Of a DNA stretch of 29,968 nucleotides, positions 23,268 to 29,968 are shown in pieces; the first letter of the stretch is position 1, and each line of letters begins with the position of its first letter. Both the position numbers and the translations under genes were made by a program. The stretch covers positions 1-29,968 of the forward strand of contig CAMWWS010000003.1 of the NCBI GenBank assembly GCA_947178085.1, read 5' to 3'. Origin of the DNA: an uncultured Lachnospiraceae bacterium (GTDB lineage: Bacteria; Bacillota_A; Clostridia; Lachnospirales; Lachnospiraceae). The notes below the pieces were generated by a model. The model ran no database searches. It worked only from the letters and a program-made list of their open reading frames with translations, and was not told the DNA's origin.

Positions 23268-24351
23268 TTTCTTTTCTCCTGACCCTTACGGTAAAAGTGC
23301 TGCCTTTTCCTACTTCACTCTGCACCGATATATCCCCGTCTACAATATCCACTACCCTTTTCACCAGAGCCAGCCCCAAACCGTTGCCCTGTGTTGAGTG
23401 GGATGTATCTCCCTGATAGAACTTTTCAAAAATATGTCTGCCGACCTCTGAGCTGATACCGCAGCCTGTATCACTCACCTGCACAACTGCAAAACCGCCG
23501 TCCGATTTCAAACTCACCGAAACGCATCCTCCCGGTTCCGTGAATTTCATAGCATTGGAAAACAGGTTATTCCATACCAGTGTCAGAAGTTCCGCATCAG
23601 AATCAATGAAAACCTCCTCCTCAATATCCGTATCAATCTCGATTTTTTTCTTCTCCCAAACATTTTCAAAATTTAAAAGACATTCGCAAATCTGCTCTCC
23701 AAGGTTGTAGGTCTGCCACTGTGGGTATATCTGCTGGTTTTCAAGCTTATTCAGCTTCAAAATATTTGTGATCAGATCAGCAAGCCTGCGTGATGTTTCC
23801 GTGATTGCTTTTGCATACTCCAGCCGTTTTTCTTCCGGCAAAATCGGGCTTTGCAGCATTGTCCCATAATTCTGCATAACAGATAACGGCGTCTTCAACT
23901 CATGAGATACATTGGCAATAAAGTCTGTGCGCAGCGTTTCTGTCCCGGAGAGTTCGCCTGCCATCTTATTAAAATATTCAATAATGACATTAAATCCGGC
24001 TGCATCATAAATAGCAGGAAGCGGTTCAATCCTCACTGAAAATTCACCACGCATAATCCTTTCAGCCGCATTGACAATCCGCCTGACCGGACGCTCAACC
24101 ATAAACTTACGACGAACTGCATCTATTATTGTAAAAAATATGCTTATCATAATAACATTGATAAAGGTTATAACCGCAGCATGGCTGATATTGCCTTCCG
24201 TGTAAGCCACGCCCAAATCCTGCTCTATCAGTCGTAAAAACACAATCATACAGCCTGTAATGGCAAAAGCTATAACTGAGAAAAAAGTAAGATACCGCCA
24301 CAAGACCGCCAGTAAGCGGTCTTTGGCTGTTTTTTTATCATTTCTGCTCAT
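23254..24351 (-). CDS. Membrane sensor histidine kinase
   Basis: This 365-residue kinase has two membrane helices (about 21-42 and 57-79) with only a short external loop of about 15 residues, then a HAMP region (about 80-135). The H-box is FIANVSHELKTPLSVMQNY with H150. The N-box (NNLFSNAMKF), G1 (DTGCGIS), F-box (FEKFYQGDTS) and G2 (GNGLGLALV) are all intact, so it should be active. The short external loop suggests sensing in the membrane or through a partner, such as the adjacent membrane proteins. It overlaps the regulator gene by 4 bp. Confidence 0.95.
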   Translation of the reverse strand: MSRNDKKTAKDRLLAVLWRYLTFFSVIAFAITGCMIVFLRLIEQDLGVAYTEGNISHAAVITFINVIMISIFFTIIDAVRRKFMVERPVRRIVNAAERIMRGEFSVRIEPLPAIYDAAGFNVIIEYFNKMAGELSGTETLRTDFIANVSHELKTPLSVMQNYGTMLQSPILPEEKRLEYAKAITETSRRLADLITNILKLNKLENQQIYPQWQTYNLGEQICECLLNFENVWEKKKIEIDTDIEEEVFIDSDAELLTLVWNNLFSNAMKFTEPGGCVSVSLKSDGGFAVVQVSDTGCGISSEVGRHIFEKFYQGDTSHSTQGNGLGLALVKRVVDIVDGDISVQSEVGKGSTFTVRVRRKENGTA

Positions 24352-25019
24352 TTCACCACCGCCTTATATCCCAAACCGTGGACAGTGACAATTTCAAAGT
24401 CATCACAGCCGGAGAATTTATCCCGCAGCTTTGTCATATATACATCTACAGCACGCGGCGCGGCATTTGATTCCGTATCCCAAAATTCGTCCATAAGCTG
24501 TGAGCGTGTAAAGGTTTTTTTCGGATAAGAAAGCAGCTTATAGAGAATATTGAATTCCCGCATCGTCAGCGGAATCTCTTCATCGCCCACAACAGCCGTA
24601 CGCTCGTCGGAATCCAGTACCAGACTGCCGATTTCCAGCCTATGGCTGTTTGCTATCTTCGCACGGCGCAGAAGTGCGCCAATCCGTAAGCACAGTTCAT
24701 CAAGATCTACCGGTTTTATCATATAATCGTCAATGCCGATACGATAGCCTTTCTGTTTGGAAGCAAAATCGTCCCTCGCCGTCATAAAAAGAATAGGAAT
24801 ATTTTCATCCAGTCCCCGCACCGTCTTTGCGAACTCATAACCATCAATCCCCGGCATCATAATATCAGACACAATCAGATCAAAGGAATTATTATACATG
24901 GTATCATAAGCGCTGCCGGCATTCAGACAGCCGGTTGCATCATAACCGTTCTGATTTAAAAAAGAGCAGACGGTATGATTCAGTTCCGTATCATCCTCAA
25001 CCACTAAAACTTTGAGCAT
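24348..25019 (-). CDS. OmpR/PhoB-family response regulator
   Basis: This 223-residue protein has a receiver domain with acidic D9/D10, the phosphoacceptor D52 in LIVSDIMMPGIDGYEF and the TARDD switch, then a winged-helix DNA-binding domain (about 125-223) with LTMREFNILYKLLSYPKKTF and the ending IVTVHGLGYKAV. It activates or represses genes once phosphorylated by the adjacent kinase. The ATG at 25019 is preferred to an in-frame ATG at 25061 because GGAGG is 8 nt before it. Its probable targets are direct-repeat promoters nearby. Confidence 0.95.
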   Translation of the reverse strand: MLKVLVVEDDTELNHTVCSFLNQNGYDATGCLNAGSAYDTMYNNSFDLIVSDIMMPGIDGYEFAKTVRGLDENIPILFMTARDDFASKQKGYRIGIDDYMIKPVDLDELCLRIGALLRRAKIANSHRLEIGSLVLDSDERTAVVGDEEIPLTMREFNILYKLLSYPKKTFTRSQLMDEFWDTESNAAPRAVDVYMTKLRDKFSGCDDFEIVTVHGLGYKAVVK

Positions 25020-25039
25020 AGTGAGTACCTCCGACTTTT

Positions 25040-25055
25040 TTCTATATTTTATCAT
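25040..25055 (-). promoter_or_regulatory. Extended -10 promoter of the two-component operon
   Basis: On the minus strand TATGATAAAAT contains a TGA-TAAAAT extended -10 about 30 nt before the response regulator start. There is no clear -35. Confidence 0.45.
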
Positions 25056-25102
25056 AGCCATAGAAGCAATAAAAGTACGTCACTCCATTTTCAATACTTT
25101 TG

Positions 25103-25147
25103 AAAAATTAACCCACACTGCATAATAACTGTGCGGGTTAATTTTTT
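25103..25147. terminator. Bidirectional intrinsic terminator after the 11-mer repeat gene
   Basis: AAAAATTAACCCACAC (25103-25118) and GTGCGGGTTAATTTTTT (25131-25147) form a long stem with one mismatch and a 12-nt loop, flanked by A/T runs on both sides. On the minus strand it ends the 25620-25174 operon before the regulator promoter. Confidence 0.85.
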
Positions 25148-25173
25148 CTTTACGCTATGTGTTAACAATCCAC

Positions 25174-25572
25174 TTAATGTTTACCCGCATTTTTGCTTGC
25201 CTCAATACTCGCTCTTGCAATCTCCTGACTTGCTTTTATGCTTTCCTGTCCGATGTCAGTACCGGTACCCATTTTAGTCCGATTTTCGATTTTTCCTTTA
25301 CCGGCAGCTTCGCGTGCAGCCTGTTCGTTTTCAAGGCGCTTCTTCGCATCTTCCACAGTCTCTCCCTCATGAGTCAGGAACTTATCGACAAACTTATCAG
25401 TCATCTTATTAAAACCTTCTACAACTCCATTTTCAATCTTCTTATAGCCGCCGACAACACCATCCTCAATCTTCTTATATCCACCAACAACTCCATCCTC
25501 AATTTTCTGGAAACCTTCCGTAACACCCTCTGCTATTTTTTCATTAGTTTTTTTCAAATTAGATTCTGACAT
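25174..25572 (-). CDS. Amphipathic 11-residue-repeat protein
   Basis: The 132-residue soluble protein has four consecutive 11-residue repeats at about residues 12-55: KIAEGVTEGFQ, KIEDGVVGGYK (twice) and KIENGVVEGFN. Similar motifs are known from Gram-positive proteins of unclear function and resemble LEA or lipid-droplet 11-mers, which form amphipathic helices lying on membranes. The rest is charged (THEGETVEDAKKRLENEQAA) with a glycine/threonine-rich end. AGGAGG lies 7 nt before the ATG. It follows the membrane-protein gene by 47 bp and ends with a terminator, so the two form one operon under the cls-like promoter. Confidence 0.8.
   Translation of the reverse strand: MSESNLKKTNEKIAEGVTEGFQKIEDGVVGGYKKIEDGVVGGYKKIENGVVEGFNKMTDKFVDKFLTHEGETVEDAKKRLENEQAAREAAGKGKIENRTKMGTGTDIGQESIKASQEIARASIEASKNAGKH
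25411..25542 (-). repeat. 33-bp tandem repeats in the amphipathic-repeat gene
   Basis: Four successive 33-nt units encode the 11-residue repeats. The two central units encode identical residues but differ at synonymous positions, which suggests selection on the protein and argues against a very recent duplication. Confidence 0.8.
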
Positions 25573-25619
25573 CTTTTTACCTCCTAGATTTTATTTTTAG
25601 ATTTTTTACTAATATTTAC

Positions 25620-25991
25620 CTACTTCAAACCCTTACAAAGCGGAATCAGACAGAGCAACAATACAATACCGATTATGCCGACAATAATGCCCTGAACCAT
25701 CAGACCTTCCCAAACCATAGTCATGCACATACCTACACCGAGCACCAATGCGCCGACAATGCCAAGTGCCACGGTTCCCACGGCTTTACCGCTAACCTTT
25801 ATTGCCGGCTTGCCTTTCATTTTGCGGCGCACAACAAGCATCACAAGCAACACTACAATGCCGACAGCTGCCATAACAACGCCCTGCGTAAATGCGTTCC
25901 ACTCCGGCAGCAGACACATGCACATACCGATTGCAAACATGATTCCTCCTATAGTGCTAAGAATCAGTGTAACAAAATTTTCTTTCTTCAT
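25620..25991 (-). CDS. Small membrane protein with two copies of a two-helix module
   Basis: The 123-residue protein has about four membrane helices. The N-terminal half (GGIMFAIGMCMCLLPEWNAF, then TQGVVMAAVGIVVLL) and the C-terminal half (GALVLGVGMCMTMVWEGLMV, then QGIIVGIIGIVLLL) align with each other, so the protein is an internal duplication. The second half also matches the protein at 21947-22324. A basic loop (RRKMKGKPAIKVSGK) joins the two halves. Family function is unknown. The ATG at 25991 is chosen over 26027 because GGAGG is 8 nt upstream and the promoter -10 lies at 26039-26044. It opens the operon with the repeat protein. Confidence 0.82.
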   Translation of the reverse strand: MKKENFVTLILSTIGGIMFAIGMCMCLLPEWNAFTQGVVMAAVGIVVLLVMLVVRRKMKGKPAIKVSGKAVGTVALGIVGALVLGVGMCMTMVWEGLMVQGIIVGIIGIVLLLCLIPLCKGLK

Positions 25992-26038
25992 GATAAATAC
26001 CTCCATATGTTTTTTGTTTTCTTTCATTTGATGTTTGT

Positions 26039-26078
26039 ATCATATACCCTAAATGTTTTTAAAAGTTTTGTGAAATGT
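26039..26078 (-). promoter_or_regulatory. Conserved promoter/operator of the 25620-25991 operon (copy A)
   Basis: On the minus strand an ACATTT box (26073-26078) starts 34 nt before the -10 TATGAT (26039-26044). Three 11-bp units fill the interval: ACATTTCACAA, AACTTTTAAAA and ACATTTAGGGT. The expected -35 is AACTTT, no match to TTGACA, suggesting activator dependence. The same layout occurs before the cardiolipin synthase gene. Confidence 0.65.
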
Positions 26079-26112
26079 TTCTGTTTTATTAAAATAATGG
26101 GGAAAATACTTT
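26053..26112. repeat. About 60-bp repeat, copy A
   Basis: Positions 26053-26112 match 27671-27730 with about 7 mismatches in 60. The repeat spans the last codons of the cardiolipin synthase gene and the operator boxes of the following operon. Confidence 0.85.
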
Positions 26113-27618
26113 CATTATTTCTGCCAGTAATCTTTGCCAGCTGCGCATAATGCCCCTGTCTTTTCTTATTTCGCCTGACTGCCTCAATGTTTCCAAAAAA
26201 TCTGCCTTTATATCGGTAATACAATCCGTATCAAACATCCACGCACCACACTCAAAATGATGGACAAGGGAACGGTAATCCATGTTGATGGTTCCACAGA
26301 CAGCAAATTTATCATCACATATATAATTCTTGGCATGAATGAAACCAGGAGTATATTCATAAATTTTTACACCGTCTTCCAGAAGCACTTTATAATTTGA
26401 ACGAGTCATTAAGAATACGGTCTTTTTATCCGGAATATGCGGAGTAATAATCCTAACATCCACACCTTTTTTAGCAGCAAGGCGTAATGCAGACAATATC
26501 TCCCGGTCGCAGATCAGATAAGGTGTTGTGATGTAAAGATAGTCTTTTGCGGCATTTATCATATTCAGATATACATTTTTGCCGATGGTATCTGTATAGA
26601 TTGGCGTAGGACCTGAACCAAACGGAATCACAATTCCCTTGCCATTTTCTAAACCGGGTTTTATATCCATATACTCTGCATAGTCAATCGGCTTTTTACT
26701 CTGTGTATTCCAGTTTACAAGGAACATCGACATTAGGTTTTTCACTGCTTCGCCTTCAATTTTTACTGCGGTATCTTTCCAATGTCCATGTTTTTTAATA
26801 GCATTTATATATTCATCCGCCAGATTAATGCCGCCAGTAAATCCCACACGGCCATCAATCACAGTAATTTTGCGGTGATCACGGTTGTTGTGGATGTGAG
26901 AAAGGACGGGAGCAAACTTGTTGGCAATAGCACACTGAATTCCTTCATTACACAGTATTTTATGGTAATGCCACGGAAGTGTCGCAATACACCCAAAATC
27001 ATCATACATAAAATAAACCGAAACACCCTGCGCAGCCTTTTCCTTTAATATTTCATGAATAGGATTCCACATCTGACCTTCCTGCACAATAAAATATTCC
27101 ATAAAAATAAATCGCTCTGCTTTTCTCAGTTCATCCAATAGCGCGACGTGAAAATCTTCACCAACCGGATAGTAAGTCGTTTTGGAATTTCCATAACAGG
27201 GCATCCCGGCAGTATCATATAAATAATTTGCCTGCAGCCATGCATCTGTGTCCTGTTCCTTCAAATCATTAATCAGCGTAGTCTGCTGCTGGTATTTTTT
27301 CATGCATTTCGCTGCCTTTTCTGCGCGGGCATACTCTTTCCTGCTTGTATCATTACTTGAAAGAAGCATAAAAATAAATGCGCCTAAAACAGGAAGAAGA
27401 AAAAGAATAATAAGCCACGGCATTTTAAATTCCGGTATTTCATCCCTGTTAATTAAATAAATCAAAACCCCAAAATGAAATATCCATGCCATAATCGTGA
27501 TAGGTAAAAAGAATTCATACAATAGAACAAATACTGCTAAAAGTTGCGCAAACTCTAGCAAAATGCAAAATATCCCTACAAAAAAACGCGAACTGATAAA
27601 TCGAAATAACTTACCCAT
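26089..27618 (-). CDS. cls: Cardiolipin synthase (phospholipase D family)
   Basis: The 509-residue protein has hydrophobic segments at about 11-35, 37-56 and 66-86, then two phospholipase D catalytic motifs: H248-R-K250...D255 in RDHRKITVIDG and H428-A-K430...D435 in FIHAKNYICDDKF. Each is followed by the usual GG(I)N or GTIN. This matches Cls, which joins two phosphatidylglycerols to make cardiolipin at the membrane. The ATG at 27618 is preferred to 27648 because AGGAGG is 7 nt upstream and the promoter -10 lies at 27657-27662. It sits next to membrane-protein and two-component genes, suggesting envelope stress control. Confidence 0.95.
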   Translation of the reverse strand: MGKLFRFISSRFFVGIFCILLEFAQLLAVFVLLYEFFLPITIMAWIFHFGVLIYLINRDEIPEFKMPWLIILFLLPVLGAFIFMLLSSNDTSRKEYARAEKAAKCMKKYQQQTTLINDLKEQDTDAWLQANYLYDTAGMPCYGNSKTTYYPVGEDFHVALLDELRKAERFIFMEYFIVQEGQMWNPIHEILKEKAAQGVSVYFMYDDFGCIATLPWHYHKILCNEGIQCAIANKFAPVLSHIHNNRDHRKITVIDGRVGFTGGINLADEYINAIKKHGHWKDTAVKIEGEAVKNLMSMFLVNWNTQSKKPIDYAEYMDIKPGLENGKGIVIPFGSGPTPIYTDTIGKNVYLNMINAAKDYLYITTPYLICDREILSALRLAAKKGVDVRIITPHIPDKKTVFLMTRSNYKVLLEDGVKIYEYTPGFIHAKNYICDDKFAVCGTINMDYRSLVHHFECGAWMFDTDCITDIKADFLETLRQSGEIRKDRGIMRSWQRLLAEIMKVFSPLF

Positions 27619-27656
27619 ATGGTTTCCTCCTATAAAAGAATCAAGCATATCGATTT

Positions 27657-27696
27657 ATTTTATCGCGTCTTTGTTTTTAAAATATTTGAGAAATGT
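27657..27696 (-). promoter_or_regulatory. Conserved promoter/operator of the cardiolipin synthase gene (copy B)
   Basis: On the minus strand ACATTT (27691-27696) starts 34 nt before the -10 TAAAAT (27657-27662), the same distance as in copy A. The units are ACATTTCTCAA, ATATTTTAAAA and a diverged third. No -35 is visible. Confidence 0.65.
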
Positions 27697-27730
27697 TTCA
27701 GTTTTATTAAAATAATGGTGAAGATACTTT
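27671..27730. repeat. About 60-bp repeat, copy B, with remnant of a cls 3' end
   Basis: This stretch matches 26053-26112. On the minus strand it contains AAA GTA TCT TCA CCA TTA TTT TAA, encoding KVSSPLF-stop, against KVFSPLF-stop at the real end of cls. It lies between the phosphatase-family gene and the cls promoter, where no such gene exists, so it looks like the tail of a lost second cls copy. Confidence 0.7.
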
Positions 27731-27740
27731 TTATATATAA

Positions 27741-28523
27741 TTATACGTCACAACACCCTCTCAACTCATCATGAACCTTCCCATTCGTAGCCACAACGCT
27801 GCTTTTTTTCAGAAGATTCAACGGCTCTCCCGCGAAATCCGTTATCCGCCCTCCTGCTTCCACAACCAGCAGCATCCCCGCAGCAAAATCCCACGGACTA
27901 AGAAGCGGTTCAAAGAATCCTCCTGTACGGCCACACGCCACATAAGCCAAATCTAACGCTGCCGAACCTGTCCTGCGAATATCCTGACCTTTTTCAAAAA
28001 CTCTTTGAATACGCCGAAAATTTTCGTCTGCCAATTCCTTATTATAGGGAGATGTACCAACAGCAATAATGGTTTCGCTTAAAGACCCAGCTTCGGACAC
28101 ATGAATAGGATTTCCGTTTAAAAAGCTTCCCCTGCCTTTTTTAGCATAATAAATATCCTCTCTGAAAGGGTCATAAATGACCCCCATAGTAATCTCTCCC
28201 TTGTCATATAATCCCAAGGACACAACACTGTGCTGATAGTCATGGATGAGATTCGTCGTTCCATCTACCGGGTCCAAAATCCAGTAGGTGTCCCCCGTCA
28301 TCTCATGCAGCCCTTCCTCCTCGCCTAAGAATTGAATCTCCGGAGCCAGACTGCCCAATTCCTCGGACAGAAACTTCTGAATGTCCGTGTCCACCTGCGT
28401 AACATAATCTGCCGGACCTTTCACTTTAATATGCGCTGCCCTTTCCCTGTTTTCTATAAAAGCTTTTGTTCTCTTAATCAATTCAAGAATATCTTCCATT
28501 GCAGTCTTATCTTTTACTTCCAT
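27741..28523 (-). CDS. suhB: Inositol monophosphatase family protein
   Basis: The 260-residue protein has the Mg-dependent sugar-phosphatase motifs: GEEEG around E69-E70, DPVDGTTNLIH (84-94) and SPWDFAAGMLLVVEAGG (from about 209), with D212 as the other metal ligand. Members hydrolyse inositol phosphate or related sugar phosphates, and some are nucleotide phosphatases or act on NADP, so the substrate is open. The first ATG has a weak ribosome site (AAGGATGG, some distance upstream). It is apparently a single gene. Confidence 0.88.
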   Translation of the reverse strand: MEVKDKTAMEDILELIKRTKAFIENRERAAHIKVKGPADYVTQVDTDIQKFLSEELGSLAPEIQFLGEEEGLHEMTGDTYWILDPVDGTTNLIHDYQHSVVSLGLYDKGEITMGVIYDPFREDIYYAKKGRGSFLNGNPIHVSEAGSLSETIIAVGTSPYNKELADENFRRIQRVFEKGQDIRRTGSAALDLAYVACGRTGGFFEPLLSPWDFAAGMLLVVEAGGRITDFAGEPLNLLKKSSVVATNGKVHDELRGCCDV

Positions 28524-28575
28524 ATTATTTTATCCATCCTTCTTACACTGTACTGTACATACCACTGTCTTGTAT

Positions 28576-28620
28576 GTATACTTTATTTATAGTATACTCT
28601 ACTAAGCACTATCCACACAA
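28576..28620 (-). promoter_or_regulatory. Promoter with GTATAC inverted repeat, phosphatase-family gene
   Basis: On the minus strand TTGTGT (28615-28620), 18 nt, TATACT (28591-28596). A perfect 7-bp inverted repeat, GTATACT (28576-28582) with AGTATAC (28591-28597), overlaps the -10 and could be a repressor site. The long spacer lowers confidence. Confidence 0.4.
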
Positions 28621-28659
28621 TCAGATTTTCTTAGGTGATAATGTGAAATTACTATGTAA

Positions 28660-29554
28660 TTAAGTCCATTCCTTTTTATCTTTATCCCATTGTAAATGAA
28701 ACTTGTCATTTTTAGAAATAGTCTCAACAACCGGCATCAGTAAAGCTTTCGACAGCTCTATCGCTTCCGTGAATTCTACCTTTACCATTGCGCTCTTTTT
28801 CTTGATAAAAGAATTCCATCTATTTTTCCTGCTTAAGTCTTCGGTAAATTCTGGTTCAAATGCGACAATATCATCAAAGCCTGTCCCTCTATGTGTAAAG
28901 GTTTCTATGATAGCATTTTGAAGCTTTTCCCCATCCAAATTATAATTAGCGGACAATACAAAAATGTCATAGAAATCCTTGTATCTTCCATTTGCAAGAC
29001 CAAGGGACACAAACACTTCAAACTTTTCTGCAATCACAGAGTAGATTGAGTATGCATACACCTCTGGCACATCCATATCAAGAAGTACAGGGAAATTCAT
29101 CTTCATTCTTTCCGGAAATACTATATCTCCAAATCCAATATCAATCGACACCGGCACCTTGGTTCTATCCAAATAGGCAGTTATAGACACATTAACGCCA
29201 TGATACTCCTTGAATTCTATAATATTGATAACCTCCAATGAATCCAAATCAAATCGAAGTGCATCATCACACTCTATTGAAAAAATATTTTTGAACACTC
29301 TCTTCATTTCCTCGGCATCATTTGGAATATGTTGCGCTAATAAGTCTATGTCCATTGTTGCTCTAGCAAAATTACCATCAAACAATGCATAAAAAAATAC
29401 CGTCCTTTAATGTAAATCGCTCTGCATATTCTGAAATAGACAAGCGATAAATCGTCCGCTCTAAACCATACGTTACTAATTCATCCTGCATGGTTCTTCC
29501 ATCTTCTTTTGCCAGATTCTTTAATCTATCCTTTACCGATATTGCACTTATCAT
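28660..29554 (-). pseudogene. abiEii: AbiEii/AbiGii-type nucleotidyltransferase toxin, frameshifted
   Basis: The gene starts at the ATG complementary to 29552-29554 with MISAISVKDRLKNLAKEDGR and reads to RFTLKDGIF before a stop. The remainder, ALFDGNFARATMDIDLLAQH and on, continues in the +1 frame (28660-29385). The junction is a run of seven T on the minus strand (29391-29397); six would restore GIFYALFDG. The metal-binding D-x-D (MDIDL) is in the second part, so frame 1 alone is inactive. This is the toxin of type IV AbiE systems, which nucleotidylates targets such as tRNA. It may be a real lesion, a phase-variable run or a sequence error. A TTG restart could make an N-terminally short form. 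Confidence 0.8.
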
Positions 29555-29968
29555 ACGAGTACCTCCAGATATGTCTTCATTATGTCACTGCACTTAAGCA
29601 GCTCTGCATACCGTAGCAGTCTATTCAGATTTCTGTCCTTTCTTCTGAGATAATTGACAAGAATTTCTTTGGTTTCCTCAATTCCTACCTTCTCTCTGTA
29701 AAGCACAATATCAACTACTGTTTTTTCTATATCATAAATTTTAAATTGATTCTTTCCTTCCTGTACATTCCTTATCCCAGTCTCATACCGCTTATTTGCA
29801 TAATAATAGACCGAAATCACCGGCCAATCCGGCATTGTGGAAATTTTAGTTTTTCTATGAATCGCCACATCTACTGCATCCGGTATATAGGTCGTCAGAT
29901 TATAATACGCTGCCGCACTCATCAGACATACCACTCCCTTTGGAGCGTATGCAGAAACATAATAAATT
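29551..29968 (-). CDS. abiEi: AbiEi-type antitoxin/transcriptional repressor, 5' end beyond the window
   Basis: About 139 C-terminal residues are visible. The frame stays open to the window edge, so the gene continues beyond it; internal GTG or ATG codons near 29934 are not the real start. APKGVVCLMSAAAYYNLTTY, KTKISTMPDWPVISVYYY and KIYDIEKTVVDIVLYREK match the AbiEi antitoxin C-terminal domain; the winged helix is presumably outside the window. The antitoxin represses the operon and counteracts the toxin. Its TGA overlaps the toxin ATG (ATGA, 29551-29554), as is typical of the pair. Confidence 0.85.
   Translation of the reverse strand, partial: IYYVSAYAPKGVVCLMSAAAYYNLTTYIPDAVDVAIHRKTKISTMPDWPVISVYYYANKRYETGIRNVQEGKNQFKIYDIEKTVVDIVLYREKVGIEETKEILVNYLRRKDRNLNRLLRYAELLKCSDIMKTYLEVLV

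Noticed and set aside
26024..26224. Minus-strand frame at the cls 3' end
   Set aside because: Overlaps the cls C-terminus and the shared promoter, and its start lies within cls in another frame; not a separate gene.
29385..29400. Programmed -1 frameshift at the T-run in the AbiEii gene
   Set aside because: The sequence fits a T-TTT-TTA slippery heptamer, but a -1 shift does not lead into the AbiEii frame; a +1 shift is needed.

Overview
The window looks like chromosome from a low-GC, Gram-positive gut-type Clostridia, most likely Lachnospiraceae. This is inferred from AT-rich intergenic DNA, strong AGGAGG-type ribosome sites, and family content: an orphan ECF-transporter S component, DUF3842, DUF1848, DUF2339, lipoprotein with DUF5050/DUF3298-like parts, 4Fe-4S aldo/keto reductases and an AbiE pair. 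No rRNA, tRNA, CRISPR array, insertion sequence or prophage was seen. Most genes are on the minus strand, so transcription runs from high to low coordinates.

Layout. (1) 1-1400: an ECF sigma factor, a membrane protein that is probably its anti-sigma partner, and the start of an ABC-2-type permease cut by the window edge. (2) 1569-2501: a DUF1848 protein on the plus strand. (3) 2511-6469: a signalling operon with a membrane EAL c-di-GMP phosphodiesterase, a FIST-domain sensor and a soluble methyl-accepting protein. (4) 6606-9962: a DUF2339 membrane protein divergent from an SCP2-like/DUF3842 pair. (5) 10101-11394: a small membrane protein and an ECF S component with a strongly structured leader. 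(6) 11381-18844: two related aldo/keto reductases flank a uridine-kinase-like gene plus heterodimeric ABC exporter operon and a 5'-truncated Fic gene. (7) 19012-27618: a probable cell-envelope response region with a large lipoprotein, an OmpR-type two-component system with two membrane proteins in its operon, a small four-helix membrane protein, an 11-residue-repeat protein and a cardiolipin synthase. (8) 27741-28523: an inositol-monophosphatase-family enzyme. (9) 28660-29968: an AbiEi/AbiEii toxin-antitoxin pair whose toxin gene is frameshifted and whose antitoxin runs off the window.

The most interesting region is 19 to 27.7 kb. The promoters of the cardiolipin synthase gene and of the operon after it share about 60 bp at roughly 88% identity. 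In both, an ACATTT box lies exactly 34 nt upstream of the -10, 11-bp phased repeats fill the gap, and no -35 hexamer is recognisable. The upstream copy also carries what looks like the last codons of a second cardiolipin synthase gene. A different set of 11-bp direct repeats sits in front of the lipoprotein gene. A two-helix membrane module (GxGM...TMVWEGLM...GIxGI) occurs once in the two-component operon and twice, as an internal duplication, in the small membrane protein. Together these suggest a co-regulated envelope or lipid stress system controlled by the local response regulator. That link is inference; the repeats and the paralogy are directly visible.
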